Of a stretch of DNA of 64,000 nt, positions 48,921-57,287 are shown piece by piece. The position numbers and the translations under genes were made by a program. How positions within the stretch are numbered: position 1 is the first letter of the stretch; each line of letters opens with the position of its first letter. The notes beneath the pieces are model-generated. The model made no database searches and had not been told where the DNA came from. It saw only the letters and a program-made list of their open reading frames with translations. Source of the stretch: Clostridium sp. M62/1 (GTDB lineage Bacteria > Bacillota > Clostridia > Lachnospirales > Lachnospiraceae); assembly GCF_020736365.1 (NCBI RefSeq), contig NZ_CP085988.1, positions 2,486,001 to 2,550,000 of the forward strand. The letters run 5' to 3'.

Positions 48921-49577
48921 ATGGAGCATGACATTGGAAGCAAAATCAAGGCAGCCAGACTTGAGAAAAAGTTAACGCAAGAACAGGTTGCTGAATTGTT
49001 AGGAGTGAGTCGTCAGACCATCTCAAATTGGGAAAATGAAAAATCCTATCCGGATATCATTAGTGTCATAAAAATGAGCGAATGCTACGATGTCTCTCTT
49101 GACTATTTATTGAAGGGAGAACAGAAAATGAAAACCTATTATGATTATCTTGAAGAAAGTACAAATGTTGTGAAAAGCAACGCCAACAGAAACAAAATTA
49201 TTACAATTCTCTCCTATCTGTTGATTTGGGCATTTGCAATGATTGTGTTCTGGTTCTTTACAAGCGGAAGCGACGCCATGGGTTACAGTTTGATGTTCCT
49301 TTGGATTATTCTTCCTGTAACAACATTCATTGTGTCTGTTGTGATTGGTAAAAATAACTTCTGGGGAAAAGGAAAATGGGCGTTTACCCTTTTCTTTGGC
49401 GTAATGTATATGCTTGCCGAATACGGCACATTTAAGATGGCAAACAATATAACTTTTAACAAACTGAATGCTCCAGAATTTGGAATGATTGTAGCTGGAG
49501 CAATAATCTCTGCAATCGGTATGTTGTTAGGTTCGCTTTGTAATAGGAAACGCCACAATCTAAATAAAGAGGAATGA
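48921..49577 (+). CDS. XRE helix-turn-helix fused to membrane domain, 218 aa
   Basis: The first 65 residues are an XRE domain (IGSKIKAARLEKKLTQEQVA, ELLGVSRQTISNWENEKSYP, CYDVSLDYLLKGEQKMK). After a short linker there are four membrane helices (IITILSYLLIWAFAMIVFWF, SLMFLWIILPVTTFIVSVV, WAFTLFFGVMYMLAEYG, MIVAGAIISAIGMLLGSL). Such membrane-tethered regulators are common in Firmicutes. Lower GC than the IME backbone. AAGGGAGG before ATG 48921. The following 53-residue membrane protein may be its partner. Confidence 0.82.
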   Translation: MEHDIGSKIKAARLEKKLTQEQVAELLGVSRQTISNWENEKSYPDIISVIKMSECYDVSLDYLLKGEQKMKTYYDYLEESTNVVKSNANRNKIITILSYLLIWAFAMIVFWFFTSGSDAMGYSLMFLWIILPVTTFIVSVVIGKNNFWGKGKWAFTLFFGVMYMLAEYGTFKMANNITFNKLNAPEFGMIVAGAIISAIGMLLGSLCNRKRHNLNKEE

Positions 49578-49641
49578 AGTCCCGTAGCAAGTAGCAAAAA
49601 TAGAGCCAGCGACAAATCGGAATTTTGAAGGGAGGCGTTCA

Positions 49642-49803
49642 ATGAAAAAGATAATGTTTACATTGAGTGTGTTATTTGTTGTTTTGACTTTTGTTGGGGC
49701 TGGATATGTTCTATATAATGCAGGTAGTGTAAATGCGGGATATGCTGTTATTCCAATGGTCTTAGCACTTGTCTGTATCGCTTTTTATCGTAAAGCAAAG
49801 TAG
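49642..49803 (+). CDS. Small two-helix membrane protein, 53 aa
   Basis: MKKIMFTLSVLFVVLTFVGA and AGYAVIPMVLALVCIAFY are two hydrophobic segments, the second followed by the basic end RKAK. GGGAGG stands six bases before the ATG, which supports translation. It lies 64 bases after the XRE-membrane gene and is low in GC like it. Confidence 0.65.
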   Translation: MKKIMFTLSVLFVVLTFVGAGYVLYNAGSVNAGYAVIPMVLALVCIAFYRKAK

Positions 49804-49844
49804 CAATCCTAAAAAATATCAGCCGCCACCAGTGGCACCACCGA

Positions 49845-49878
49845 GCAGGAAATCAGAAACGGTTTCCTGCTTTTCTTT
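49845..49878 (+). terminator. Rho-independent terminator
   Basis: GCAGGAAA and TTTCCTGC pair across a ten-base loop, followed by TTTTCTTTT. It separates the cargo genes from the mobilisation operon. Confidence 0.8.
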
Positions 49879-49941
49879 TGCCCAAAATGAGGTGGTAAAC
49901 CACCAACCCATCCAATCAACCACAGGAAGGAGGAAGCCGTT

Positions 49942-51531
49942 ATGCCCTGTCCCCACCATGATATAAAAATCGTCCAGCGCAGCAATCGCCAGTCAGCCGT
50001 AGCCGCCGCAGCTTACCAGAGCGGCGAACGGCTGTTTTCCGAGTACGACCAGAAGCAGAAATACTATTCCGAGAAACGAGGAATCGTCCACACAGAAATC
50101 ATGCTGCCGCCCCACGCCCCGCCGGAGTACGCAGACCGCAATACCTTGTGGAACGCCGCCGAGACACAAGAAAAACAATGGAACTCCCAGCTTGCCCGCA
50201 GGATCGTGCTTGCCATACCGAGGGAAATTCCCCCAGAGCAACACGCCGACCTGATCCGGGACTACTGCCGGGAGTTTTTTGTTTCCAAAGGCATGATTGC
50301 CGATTTTGCCATTCACGACAAGGGGGACGGGAATCCCCACGCCCACATCCTGCTGACCATGCGGGCAATGGACGAAACTGGAAAATGGCTTCCCAAGAGC
50401 CGGAAGGTTTATGACCTTGACGAGAACGGCGAGCGTATCCGGCTCCCGTCCGGGAACTGGAAAAGCCACAAGGAGGACACCGTGGACTGGAACGACCAGA
50501 AGTACGGGGAGATATGGCGGCAGGGCTGGGCGGATGTCGCTAACCGCTATCTGGAAGCCATCGGCAGCCCGGAGCGCCTTGACCTTCGCTCCTATGAGCG
50601 GCAGGGGCTTGATAAAATCCCCACCGTCCACATGGGGCCAGCGGTCAGCCAGATGGAGAAACGAGGAATACAGACCAATATTGGCAATCTGAACCGGGAC
50701 ATTACCGCCGCCAACCGGCTCATGAAGTCTATCCGTCAGATGGTGCGGCACCTGAAAGGCTGGATCGCAGACCTGAAGGAGAAAAAGGCCGCCCTGCTGG
50801 AAACCTTGCAGGAAGCGAAGGAACCCACCCTGCCGGAGCTGCTGGGCAAATATCTGGATTTGCGCCGGGAGGAGCGCACCGGCTGGACGAGCAAAGGCCA
50901 GCTCAAAGGCACTGTAAATGACTTCAACAAGGTTATGGACGCCATTCGCTATCTGCGGGAAAAGGAGCTGTCCACCGTGGAGAGCCTTGACTCCTATCTG
51001 GATACCGTCAGCGAGCAGGCCATTTCTATCCGGGCAGAGATGAAGCCGAAGGAAAAGCGTATGAAGGAGATCGACACCCTGCTTTCCCATATCGCCAACT
51101 TTGAAGCCCACAAGCCGGTTCATGCGGAATATGCTGCCATCCGGTTTAAGAAGCCAAAGGAACAGTTTGCCGCCGCCCATCGGGACGAGCTGGACACCTA
51201 CAATGCCGCTGTCCGCTATTTCAAGGTGCATTTGGAGGGAACCAAGTACAGCACCAAGAAATTGAACGAGGAACGGACGCAGCTTGCCGGAGAGGTGGCC
51301 GAGTACAGGGAACGCCTGTCGGCGGTGCAGGAGGATGTGAAGATTCTCCGGGATGTGCGCCACTGGCTCAATCAGGTGCTTCCGTCCGAGCAGTACCGCC
51401 AGACCGCCGAACCGGGCAAGAAACCGTCCATCCAGCAGGCAGTCAAAGGCCGGGCGCAGCGTATCCGGGAGGAACAGGCCGAGAAACGCCAGCAGCCCCG
51501 CACAGAGAAAAAACAGGATATGGAACTTTAA
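49942..51531 (+). CDS. mobA: MobA/MobL-family relaxase, 529 aa
   Basis: This enzyme nicks oriT and leads the strand in transfer. The MOBQ-type blocks are present: QRSNRQSAVAAAAYQSGERL (motif I with the tyrosine), MIADFAIHDKGDGNPHAHIL with the three-histidine-type metal site (motif III), and LARRIVLAIPREI. The C-terminal 300 residues are coiled coil (LKEKKAALLETLQEAKEPT; ISIRAEMKPKEKRMKEID). AAGGAGG precedes the ATG. First gene of the mobilisation-replication operon. No coupling protein is encoded in the IME. Confidence 0.93.
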   Translation: MPCPHHDIKIVQRSNRQSAVAAAAYQSGERLFSEYDQKQKYYSEKRGIVHTEIMLPPHAPPEYADRNTLWNAAETQEKQWNSQLARRIVLAIPREIPPEQHADLIRDYCREFFVSKGMIADFAIHDKGDGNPHAHILLTMRAMDETGKWLPKSRKVYDLDENGERIRLPSGNWKSHKEDTVDWNDQKYGEIWRQGWADVANRYLEAIGSPERLDLRSYERQGLDKIPTVHMGPAVSQMEKRGIQTNIGNLNRDITAANRLMKSIRQMVRHLKGWIADLKEKKAALLETLQEAKEPTLPELLGKYLDLRREERTGWTSKGQLKGTVNDFNKVMDAIRYLREKELSTVESLDSYLDTVSEQAISIRAEMKPKEKRMKEIDTLLSHIANFEAHKPVHAEYAAIRFKKPKEQFAAAHRDELDTYNAAVRYFKVHLEGTKYSTKKLNEERTQLAGEVAEYRERLSAVQEDVKILRDVRHWLNQVLPSEQYRQTAEPGKKPSIQQAVKGRAQRIREEQAEKRQQPRTEKKQDMEL

Positions 51532-51594
51532 CAGGCGCTTGCCATTTTCTTTTCGAGAATGACAGGCGCTTTTCTTATTTTCAGGAGGATTTAG

Positions 51595-52230
51595 TTGAAT
51601 GTATTTGAAGCTGTCAAGCAGTCTGTTACCACCCGGCAGGCTGCCGAGCATTTCGGAATCCGGGTGGGACGGAACGGGATGTGCGTCTGTCCCTTCCATG
51701 CAGACAAAAACCCAAGCATGAAGGTTGACCGGCGCTTTCACTGTTTCGGCTGTCAGGCAGACGGGGATGTGATCGACTTTGTTTCCCGTCTGGAAGCTGT
51801 CAGCCCCAAGGAAGCCGCCCTCATGCTGGCACAGGAGTTTTCTATCCCCTATGAGGACAAGGAGCCGCCCCGCCACAGGAAGCCCCGGCAGGAAACCCCG
51901 GAACAGCGGTTCCGCCGCATGGAGCGGTACTGCTTCCGGGTGCTGTGCGACTATCGAAACCTGCTGCGCCGCTGGAAACGGGACTATGCCCCCAAGACGC
52001 CAGACGAGGATTTCCACCCTTTGTTTGTGGAAGCCCTGCAAAAGCAGGACTATGTGGACTATCTGCTGGATGTGCTGCTCTCCCCGGACATGGAGGAACG
52101 GGCAGCCCTTATCATTGACTGTGGAAAGGAAGTGAGCAATCTTGAAAGACGAATGGCAGAGCTTACCGCCGGAGATACGGCAGGCCGCAGAACAGACCAT
52201 GCAAGAAGCACCGCCGCCCCGGAGCGTTGA
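51595..52230 (+). CDS. CHC2 zinc-finger DNA primase-like protein, 211 aa
   Basis: The N-terminal zinc finger is typical of DnaG: VCPFHADKNPSMKVDRRFHC with FGCQADGDVIDFV. The catalytic TOPRIM domain is missing, so the protein is a primase-related DNA-binding factor. The C-terminal half is helical and basic (RFRRMERYCFRVLCDYRNLL). TTG is the start, six bases after AGGAGG. It overlaps the start of the helicase gene by 89 bases in another frame; both belong to IME replication after transfer. Confidence 0.88.
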   Translation: MNVFEAVKQSVTTRQAAEHFGIRVGRNGMCVCPFHADKNPSMKVDRRFHCFGCQADGDVIDFVSRLEAVSPKEAALMLAQEFSIPYEDKEPPRHRKPRQETPEQRFRRMERYCFRVLCDYRNLLRRWKRDYAPKTPDEDFHPLFVEALQKQDYVDYLLDVLLSPDMEERAALIIDCGKEVSNLERRMAELTAGDTAGRRTDHARSTAAPER

Positions 52231-53536
52231 GGAAGTCAAAGCCATGCTGGAAAGCACCGAGAAAGGCGGCGTCCGCAACAGTATCCGCAACTGCCTGACC
52301 GTCTTTCAGAATGACCCGCTACTTTCCGGGGCAATCGCCAAAAATCTGCTGACGGAGCGCACCGACATCATCAAGCCCATCGGCTACCACCGTACCGGCA
52401 CCGCCATCACGGACACGGACATGAATTATCTGCTCCTGTATCTGGAAGAAACCTATGGGCTGACCAGCGAAAAGAAGATTGCCGCCGCCATCGGGATCGT
52501 TGCCAACGAAAATAGCTATCACCCCATCAGGGACTACCTGAACGGCCTGACCTGGGACGGAACCGAGCGTATCCGTACCTGTCTGCACCACTTTTTAGGA
52601 GCCGACAGCGACCAGTACACCTATGAAGCCCTGCGGCTGTTCCTGCTGGGAGCCATCCACCGGGCATTTCATCCCGGCTGCAAGTTTGAGGTCATGCTCT
52701 GTCTGGTGGGCGGTCAGGGAGCCGGAAAATCCACCTTTTTCCGGCTGCTGGCTGTGAAAGACGAGTGGTTTTCCGATGACCTTCGCAAGCTGGACGATGA
52801 CAATGTGTACCGCAAGCTGCAAGGTCACTGGATTATCGAGATGTCGGAGATGATCGCCACCGCAAACGCCAAGAGCATTGAGGAAATCAAGTCTTTTTTG
52901 AGCCGACAGAAGGAGGTCTATAAAATCCCATACGAAACCCACCCGGAGGACAGGCTGCGGCAATGCGTGTTCGGCGGCACTTCCAACGCCCTGGACTTCC
53001 TGCCCCTTGACCGTTCCGGCAACCGGCGCTTTCTGCCGGTCATGGTGTACCCGGAACAGGCGGAAGTTCATATTCTGGACGATGAAGCCGCTTCCAGAGC
53101 CTACATGGAGCAGCTATGGGCGGAAGCCATGACCATTTACCGCAGCGGGGATTTTAAGCTGTCTTTCAGCCCCGAAATGGTGCGCTATCTCAAAGAACAC
53201 CAGCGGGATTTCATGCCGGAGGACACCAAGGCCGGGATGATCCAAGCCTACCTTGACCGCTACACCGGCAGCATGGTGTGTTCCAAGCAGCTTTTCCGGG
53301 AAGCCCTGAACCACTCCTTTGACGAGCCGAAACAATGGGAAATCCGGGAGGTCAACGACATTATGAACCATTGTGTCACAGGCTGGCACTACTTTTCCAA
53401 TCCCCGGATGTTCCCGGAATACGGCAGGCAGAAGGGCTGGGAGCGTGAAGCCCCGGCAACGGATACCAGCAACGGAGCCGAAAAAATCCCGGAGGGATTT
53501 GTGGAGGTCACAGAGCAGATGGAGCTTCCTTTCTGA
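52142..53536 (+). CDS. VapE/VirE-domain helicase-like protein, 464 aa
   Basis: The protein has the virulence-associated-E domain: Walker A LVGGQGAGKSTFFRLLA (about residue 200), the following WFSDDLRKLDDDNVYRKL and WIIEMSEMIATANAK (Walker B region), and IKSFLSRQKEVYKIPYETHP. These are SF3-like helicases used for replication by phage satellites and IMEs. TTG 52142 gives the start after AAAGGAAG; its first 29 codons overlap the CHC2 gene. The C-terminus ends in EVTEQMELPF. Together with the CHC2 protein it likely replicates the circular form. Confidence 0.9.
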   Translation: MKDEWQSLPPEIRQAAEQTMQEAPPPRSVEEVKAMLESTEKGGVRNSIRNCLTVFQNDPLLSGAIAKNLLTERTDIIKPIGYHRTGTAITDTDMNYLLLYLEETYGLTSEKKIAAAIGIVANENSYHPIRDYLNGLTWDGTERIRTCLHHFLGADSDQYTYEALRLFLLGAIHRAFHPGCKFEVMLCLVGGQGAGKSTFFRLLAVKDEWFSDDLRKLDDDNVYRKLQGHWIIEMSEMIATANAKSIEEIKSFLSRQKEVYKIPYETHPEDRLRQCVFGGTSNALDFLPLDRSGNRRFLPVMVYPEQAEVHILDDEAASRAYMEQLWAEAMTIYRSGDFKLSFSPEMVRYLKEHQRDFMPEDTKAGMIQAYLDRYTGSMVCSKQLFREALNHSFDEPKQWEIREVNDIMNHCVTGWHYFSNPRMFPEYGRQKGWEREAPATDTSNGAEKIPEGFVEVTEQMELPF

Positions 53537-53587
53537 AAATCCCACCCCGTTGCCGACTTTGTTGCACTCCCGTTGCCGGGCTGGTTG

Positions 53588-53622
53588 CCGGGGAAAGCCC
53601 CGTAGCTGCGGGCTTTTTCCCC
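53588..53622 (+). terminator. Terminator after the helicase gene
   Basis: GGGGAAAGCCC pairs with GGGCTTTTTCCCC. Around it and up to 53,740 the word GTTGCCG occurs five times (with GTTGC a sixth), a possible set of short iterons; the rest of the gap shows nothing. Confidence 0.55.
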
Positions 53623-53777
53623 TATCAGCAACCAAAGCAACAGAAAAATAAAAGAAAATATAAATTGTAACCAAACCGCCAGACAGAGATGGTTTTGAGG
53701 TTTTTTGAAGCCCGTTGCCGGACTTCGTTGCCGACCTTCTCCTTGTCTGGCTATTCTATTATGGAGGACAACTGCCT

Positions 53778-53975
53778 ATGGCAAAAACGAAAACAGAGAT
53801 TCATGTTACCACAGTTTTTGACGGCGAGCTGGACGCAGCGGATGTCTTTGTGAGCCTGATTGCCCAAAAATATGGGCAGAATACCGGTAAGGAAAATCTT
53901 GCGAAAACACAAGATTTAGGGTATAATAAAGACGAGGTTCAGAAGAACCGTGTTCCGTCTGGATTGTGCGGGTAA
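53778..53975 (+). CDS. Small protein upstream of the integrase, 65 aa
   Basis: MAKTKTEIHVTTVFDGELDA and ADVFVSLIAQKYGQNTGK make a beta-alpha mini-domain of the kind found before integrase genes in many IMEs of this family (TnpW-like position). AGGACAACTGCCT separates ATGGAGG from the ATG. The last 25 codons contain the promoter and operator of the integrase gene, so the C-terminal sequence may be constrained by those. Possibly an excision factor, which is inference. Confidence 0.65.
   Translation: MAKTKTEIHVTTVFDGELDAADVFVSLIAQKYGQNTGKENLAKTQDLGYNKDEVQKNRVPSGLCG
53894..53927 (+). promoter_or_regulatory. Integrase promoter with inverted-repeat operator
   Basis: -35 TTGCGA (53899) and -10 TATAAT (53922), spacer 17. 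AAATCTTG (53894), eight bases, CAAGATTT (53910) is a perfect inverted repeat covering the -35 box, matching the one at 43616. Same regulator likely. Confidence 0.78.
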
Positions 53976-53981
53976 ACGGTT

Positions 53982-55646
53982 ATGATGAACGGATATGAAT
54001 ACACAGGCATGGACGCAATTCTGGCGGGCAGCTTCCGGGCGGCCATCTATTGCAGGCTTTCCAAAGATGATGACCTTGACGGGGAGAGCGCCAGTATTGC
54101 CAACCAGCGGGATATGCTGGAAAGCTACTGCGAAAAGCAGGGATGGGAGGTTGTGGCAGTCTATCAGGACGATGGCTACACGGGGCTGAATATGGAGCGT
54201 CCCGACCTGAAACGGATGTTAAAAGCCATCGAGCGCAGGCAGATAAATCTTGTGATAACGAAAGATTTATCGAGGTTGGGTCGAAATTACTTGCAGACCG
54301 GCACACTGATCGAGGACTTCTTCCCCCGTCACGGCGTCCGCTATATCGCCATGAATGACGGTATCGACACCATGCGGGACAACAACGACATTGCGCCGTT
54401 CAAGAACATCCTGAATGAGATGTACAGCAAGGATATTTCCAAGAAGGTACATTCCTCATATCTTCTGAAAGCCCAGCAAGGCCAGTTTACCGGCTGTGTG
54501 GCTCCCTTTGGGTATCGGAAAGACCCGGAGGACAAAAACCACCTGCTGGTGGACGAGGAAACCGCCCCCATTGTCCGGCAAATCTTCCTTTGGGCGCTGG
54601 AAGGACACGGCCCCAACTTCATCCGGCGCAGGCTGGAAGAACAGAAAGTGCCTTGCCCTACATGGTGGAACCGGGAACGGGGCTTCCGCAATGTCCGCAC
54701 CAAATGGGAAAAGAAAGACCCGGAAAACGGGCGGTATATGTGGGACTTCTCCGTGATAAAGGACATCCTGATGAATCCCGTTTATACCGGGGCGATAGCT
54801 TCCCAAAAGAAGGATTACCGCTTCAAAATCGGCACCATTGGGGAGAAGAAGCCGCAGGACTGGATCGTGGTGGAGGAACGGCACGAACCGTTGATTGACA
54901 GCAAGAGTTTTGCCATCGTGCAGGACAAGCTGAAATCCCGCCAGCGTCCCCGGCAGGATGGGGAAACCAGCCTGTTTGCCGGGCTTATCAAGTGCGGCGA
55001 GTGCGGCAAGTCGCTGACCATCCGCACCACCCACGCCAAGCACCCGCAGCAGATTTACGCCTGTAAGACCTATGGGGCGTTCGGCAAGAACCATTGCACC
55101 CAGCACCGGGTGGAATACGATACCCTTTACCACCTTGTCCTGAACAAAATCCGGGAGTGCGCCAAGGCTGCCCTGACCGATGGGGAAGCCATTGCCGGGA
55201 AACTGACCAACACCTGCGAAGCCGAGCAGAAAGGCCAGCGGGAAGCGTTGGAGCGTTCCCTGACAAAAGACGAGGAACGGATTGATGTTCTGGAAAAGAT
55301 GGTGATGCGGCTCTATGAGGACATGGTTGCCGGACGGATCAGCGAAGCCAACTTCAATCTCATGCTGGACAAGACGCAGAAGGAACAGGTCGAGTTGAAA
55401 GAACGGGTTGCACAGGGGCGCAAGAAGCTGGCTGATGAAATGCGGCTGGCAATGGACGCCAAACAATGGGTGGACGCCATTCAGGAATATGCCGACATCA
55501 CGGAGCTGGACGCAGCCACCCTAAACCGCCTGATTAAAGAAATCGTTGTCCATGAACACATCGACAGCGATAAGACACGACACATTTCTATCGAAATTCA
55601 CTTCAATCTCAAACCCATCCCGGAGGTGGAACAGGTCAAAGGATGA
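53982..55646 (+). CDS. Large serine integrase of the IME, 554 aa
   Basis: Complete TndX/TnpX-type recombinase. The catalytic motif AIYCRLSKDDD places the serine near residue 27; SIANQRDMLESYCEKQGW, VITKDLSRLGRNYLQTG, the recombinase domain (APFGYRKDPEDKNHLLVDEE), the zinc ribbon (GLIKCGECGKSLTIRTTHAK) and the coiled coil follow. It should cut at CAGCTTATGGC and insert the IME in maff2; it lies 98 bases from the right core. Two ATG codons start the gene; the ribosome site is weak. Its promoter is inside the preceding gene and carries the common operator. Confidence 0.94.
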   Translation: MMNGYEYTGMDAILAGSFRAAIYCRLSKDDDLDGESASIANQRDMLESYCEKQGWEVVAVYQDDGYTGLNMERPDLKRMLKAIERRQINLVITKDLSRLGRNYLQTGTLIEDFFPRHGVRYIAMNDGIDTMRDNNDIAPFKNILNEMYSKDISKKVHSSYLLKAQQGQFTGCVAPFGYRKDPEDKNHLLVDEETAPIVRQIFLWALEGHGPNFIRRRLEEQKVPCPTWWNRERGFRNVRTKWEKKDPENGRYMWDFSVIKDILMNPVYTGAIASQKKDYRFKIGTIGEKKPQDWIVVEERHEPLIDSKSFAIVQDKLKSRQRPRQDGETSLFAGLIKCGECGKSLTIRTTHAKHPQQIYACKTYGAFGKNHCTQHRVEYDTLYHLVLNKIRECAKAALTDGEAIAGKLTNTCEAEQKGQREALERSLTKDEERIDVLEKMVMRLYEDMVAGRISEANFNLMLDKTQKEQVELKERVAQGRKKLADEMRLAMDAKQWVDAIQEYADITELDAATLNRLIKEIVVHEHIDSDKTRHISIEIHFNLKPIPEVEQVKG

Positions 55647-55744
55647 CCTGTTCCCGCCGGGGCGGTTCTAAAACAATTCCATATATTTTTTGACACGCCG
55701 CCGCCCGCCATCGAGCAAGGTTTTACTCCTAATTAGGGATAAAA

Positions 55745-55755
55745 CAGCTTATGGC
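55745..55755 (+). other. attR core of the IME
   Basis: CAGCTTATGGC, as at 43540. Upstream is IME sequence (CTAATTAGGGATAAAA), downstream is the rest of maff2. Confidence 0.8.
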
Positions 55756-55819
55756 GGGCGGCGGCGTTGCCCTTATCGGCATGACCCTTGTACCGCTGCT
55801 TTCCGGCTTGTTCGGTTAA
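55745..55819 (+). pseudogene. Maff2 family protein, 3' part
   Basis: In frame after the core: QLMAGGGVALIGMTLVPLLS then GLFG and a stop. This is the second membrane helix of Maff2. A start at ATG 55751 is unlikely to give a functional protein. Loss of Maff2 may weaken or stop conjugation of the ICE until the IME leaves. Confidence 0.85.
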
Positions 55820-55838
55820 GAAGCGCGGGTAAAGGCTT

Positions 55839-56708
55839 ATGCAGAGCATACTTGACGCGATTAACGAATGGATAAAGGAAATCCTCATAGGAGCCATAAA
55901 CGGTAATCTGTCAACTATGTTCGGGGACGTAAACGAGAAAGTCGGCACTATCGCCGCAGAGGTAGGGCAGACCCCGCAAGGGTGGAACGCAAATATATTC
56001 TCCATGATACAGACCCTTAGTGAGAATGTAATCGTACCCATTGCGGGGCTTGTCATTACCTACGTCCTATGCTATGAGCTTATCAGCATGGTAACGGAAA
56101 AGAACAATATGCACGACGTTGACACTTCCATGTTCTTCAAGTGGGTGTTCAAGGCGTTTGTGGCAGTCTACCTTGTGACGCACACCTTTGACATCACTAT
56201 GGCGGTGTTCGATATGGCGCAGCACGTTGTTTCCGGCGCGGCGGGGGTAATCGGCGGCAGCACAGAGATTGATGTTGCCGCCGCCCTTGCTTCCATGCAG
56301 GACGGGCTTGACGCTATGGAAATCCCCGAACTGCTCTTACTTGTCATGGAAACAAGCCTTGTGAGCTTGTGCATGAAAATCATGTCCGTACTGATAACCG
56401 TTATCCTCTACGGGCGCATGATAGAGATTTACCTTTACTGTTCGGTATCGCCTATCCCGTTTGCAACAATGACGAACCGGGAATGGGGGCAGATAGGAAA
56501 CAACTACCTCAAATCCCTGTTCGCTATCGGTTTTCAAGGCTTCCTCATTATGATATGCGTCGGCATTTACGCGGTTCTGGTAAACAACATGATAATAGCG
56601 GACAATCTGCACAGCGCGATATTCTCCCTTGCAGCCTATACCGTTATCCTCTGTTTCTCCCTGTTCAAATCCGGCGCACTGGCGAAGTCGATATTCTCCG
56701 CGCATTAG
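55839..56708 (+). CDS. VirB6/TrbL-like conjugation membrane protein, 289 aa
   Basis: Six hydrophobic segments (VIVPIAGLVITYVLCYELIS, FFKWVFKAFVAVYLVTHTF, LLLLVMETSLVSLCMKIMSV, FAIGFQGFLIMICVGIYAVL, AIFSLAAYTVILCFSLFKSG) are arranged as in the VirB6-like channel component of Tn1549-type ICEs. The central ISPIPFATM-like block reads SPIPFATMTNREWGQIG and is typical. It follows maff2 by 19 bases and should be co-transcribed with it; the IME now separates it from the ICE's upstream promoter. Confidence 0.88.
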   Translation: MQSILDAINEWIKEILIGAINGNLSTMFGDVNEKVGTIAAEVGQTPQGWNANIFSMIQTLSENVIVPIAGLVITYVLCYELISMVTEKNNMHDVDTSMFFKWVFKAFVAVYLVTHTFDITMAVFDMAQHVVSGAAGVIGGSTEIDVAAALASMQDGLDAMEIPELLLLVMETSLVSLCMKIMSVLITVILYGRMIEIYLYCSVSPIPFATMTNREWGQIGNNYLKSLFAIGFQGFLIMICVGIYAVLVNNMIIADNLHSAIFSLAAYTVILCFSLFKSGALAKSIFSAH

Positions 56709-56885
56709 CGGCGTGTCAAGGGCAGGGTGGAGATTTTCAGAGCGAAGCGGCGAAAATACGACCCGACCTTGACGCGGATAACCCCCATATAATACGGGCG
56801 GGCAAAGGGCATAGATTGACCTTTGCCTTGATTACCCTTATGGGAAGTTACAGCAACACCAAACCCAGAGAAAGGAGGTTTTCAC

Positions 56886-57287
56886 TTGGCGTATGTACCC
56901 GTACCCAAAGACTTATCCAAAGTCAAGACAAAAGTAGCGTTCAACCTTACCAAACGGCAGATTGTATGTTTTGCGGCGGCTCTCCTGTTCGGCTTGCCGC
57001 TTTTCTTTCTGCTCAAAGACAGCACAGGCACAAGCCTTGCGTCTATGGCTATGATTGCCGTCATGCTGCCCTGTTTCCTCTTTGCCATGTATGAGAAGCA
57101 TGGACAGCCCCTTGAAGTGGTGGTGAAGAACATCATTCAGACGAAATTCATAGCCCCCAAAGAACGACCATACAGGACAGACAACTTTTATTCCGTCTTA
57201 GAACGGCAGAGAAAACTTGAAAAGGAGGTATCAGCGATTGCAAAAGGAAACACGAAGAAACAGCGCGGCGGGAAGCGCAAAGCCTAA
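56886..57287 (+). CDS. PrgI family conjugation protein, 133 aa
   Basis: VPVPKDLSKVKTKVAFNLTK is the PrgI start, followed by two membrane helices (IVCFAAALLFGLPLFFLL and MAMIAVMLPCFLFAMYEK) and the tail VVKNIIQTKFIAPKERPYRT. PrgI is the VirB3-like partner of VirB4. TTG start after AAAGGAGG. Overlaps the virB4 start. The 177-base gap to virB6 holds no gene. Confidence 0.92.
   Translation: MAYVPVPKDLSKVKTKVAFNLTKRQIVCFAAALLFGLPLFFLLKDSTGTSLASMAMIAVMLPCFLFAMYEKHGQPLEVVVKNIIQTKFIAPKERPYRTDNFYSVLERQRKLEKEVSAIAKGNTKKQRGGKRKA

Larger units (their letters stand above)
43540..55755. mobile_element. 12.2-kb integrative mobilizable element inserted in maff2
   Basis: Bounded by CAGCTTATGGC at 43540 and 55745; removing one copy and what lies between restores an intact maff2. 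Contents: XRE regulators, small membrane proteins, a winged-helix protein, DUF3847, SLOG protein, MobA/MobL relaxase, CHC2 primase, VapE-type helicase and a large serine integrase next to the right end. No secretion genes, so transfer must borrow the channel of the host ICE or another. Confidence 0.9.

Noticed and set aside
49993..52290. Long minus-strand reading frame of 765 codons
   Set aside because: It lies antisense to the relaxase and CHC2 genes, which have clear motifs; the opposite frame is open because of GC-rich codon use. Its translation has no recognisable domain.
54456..55466. Minus-strand reading frame of 336 codons opposite the integrase
   Set aside because: Shadow of the integrase gene; no ribosome site and no domain.
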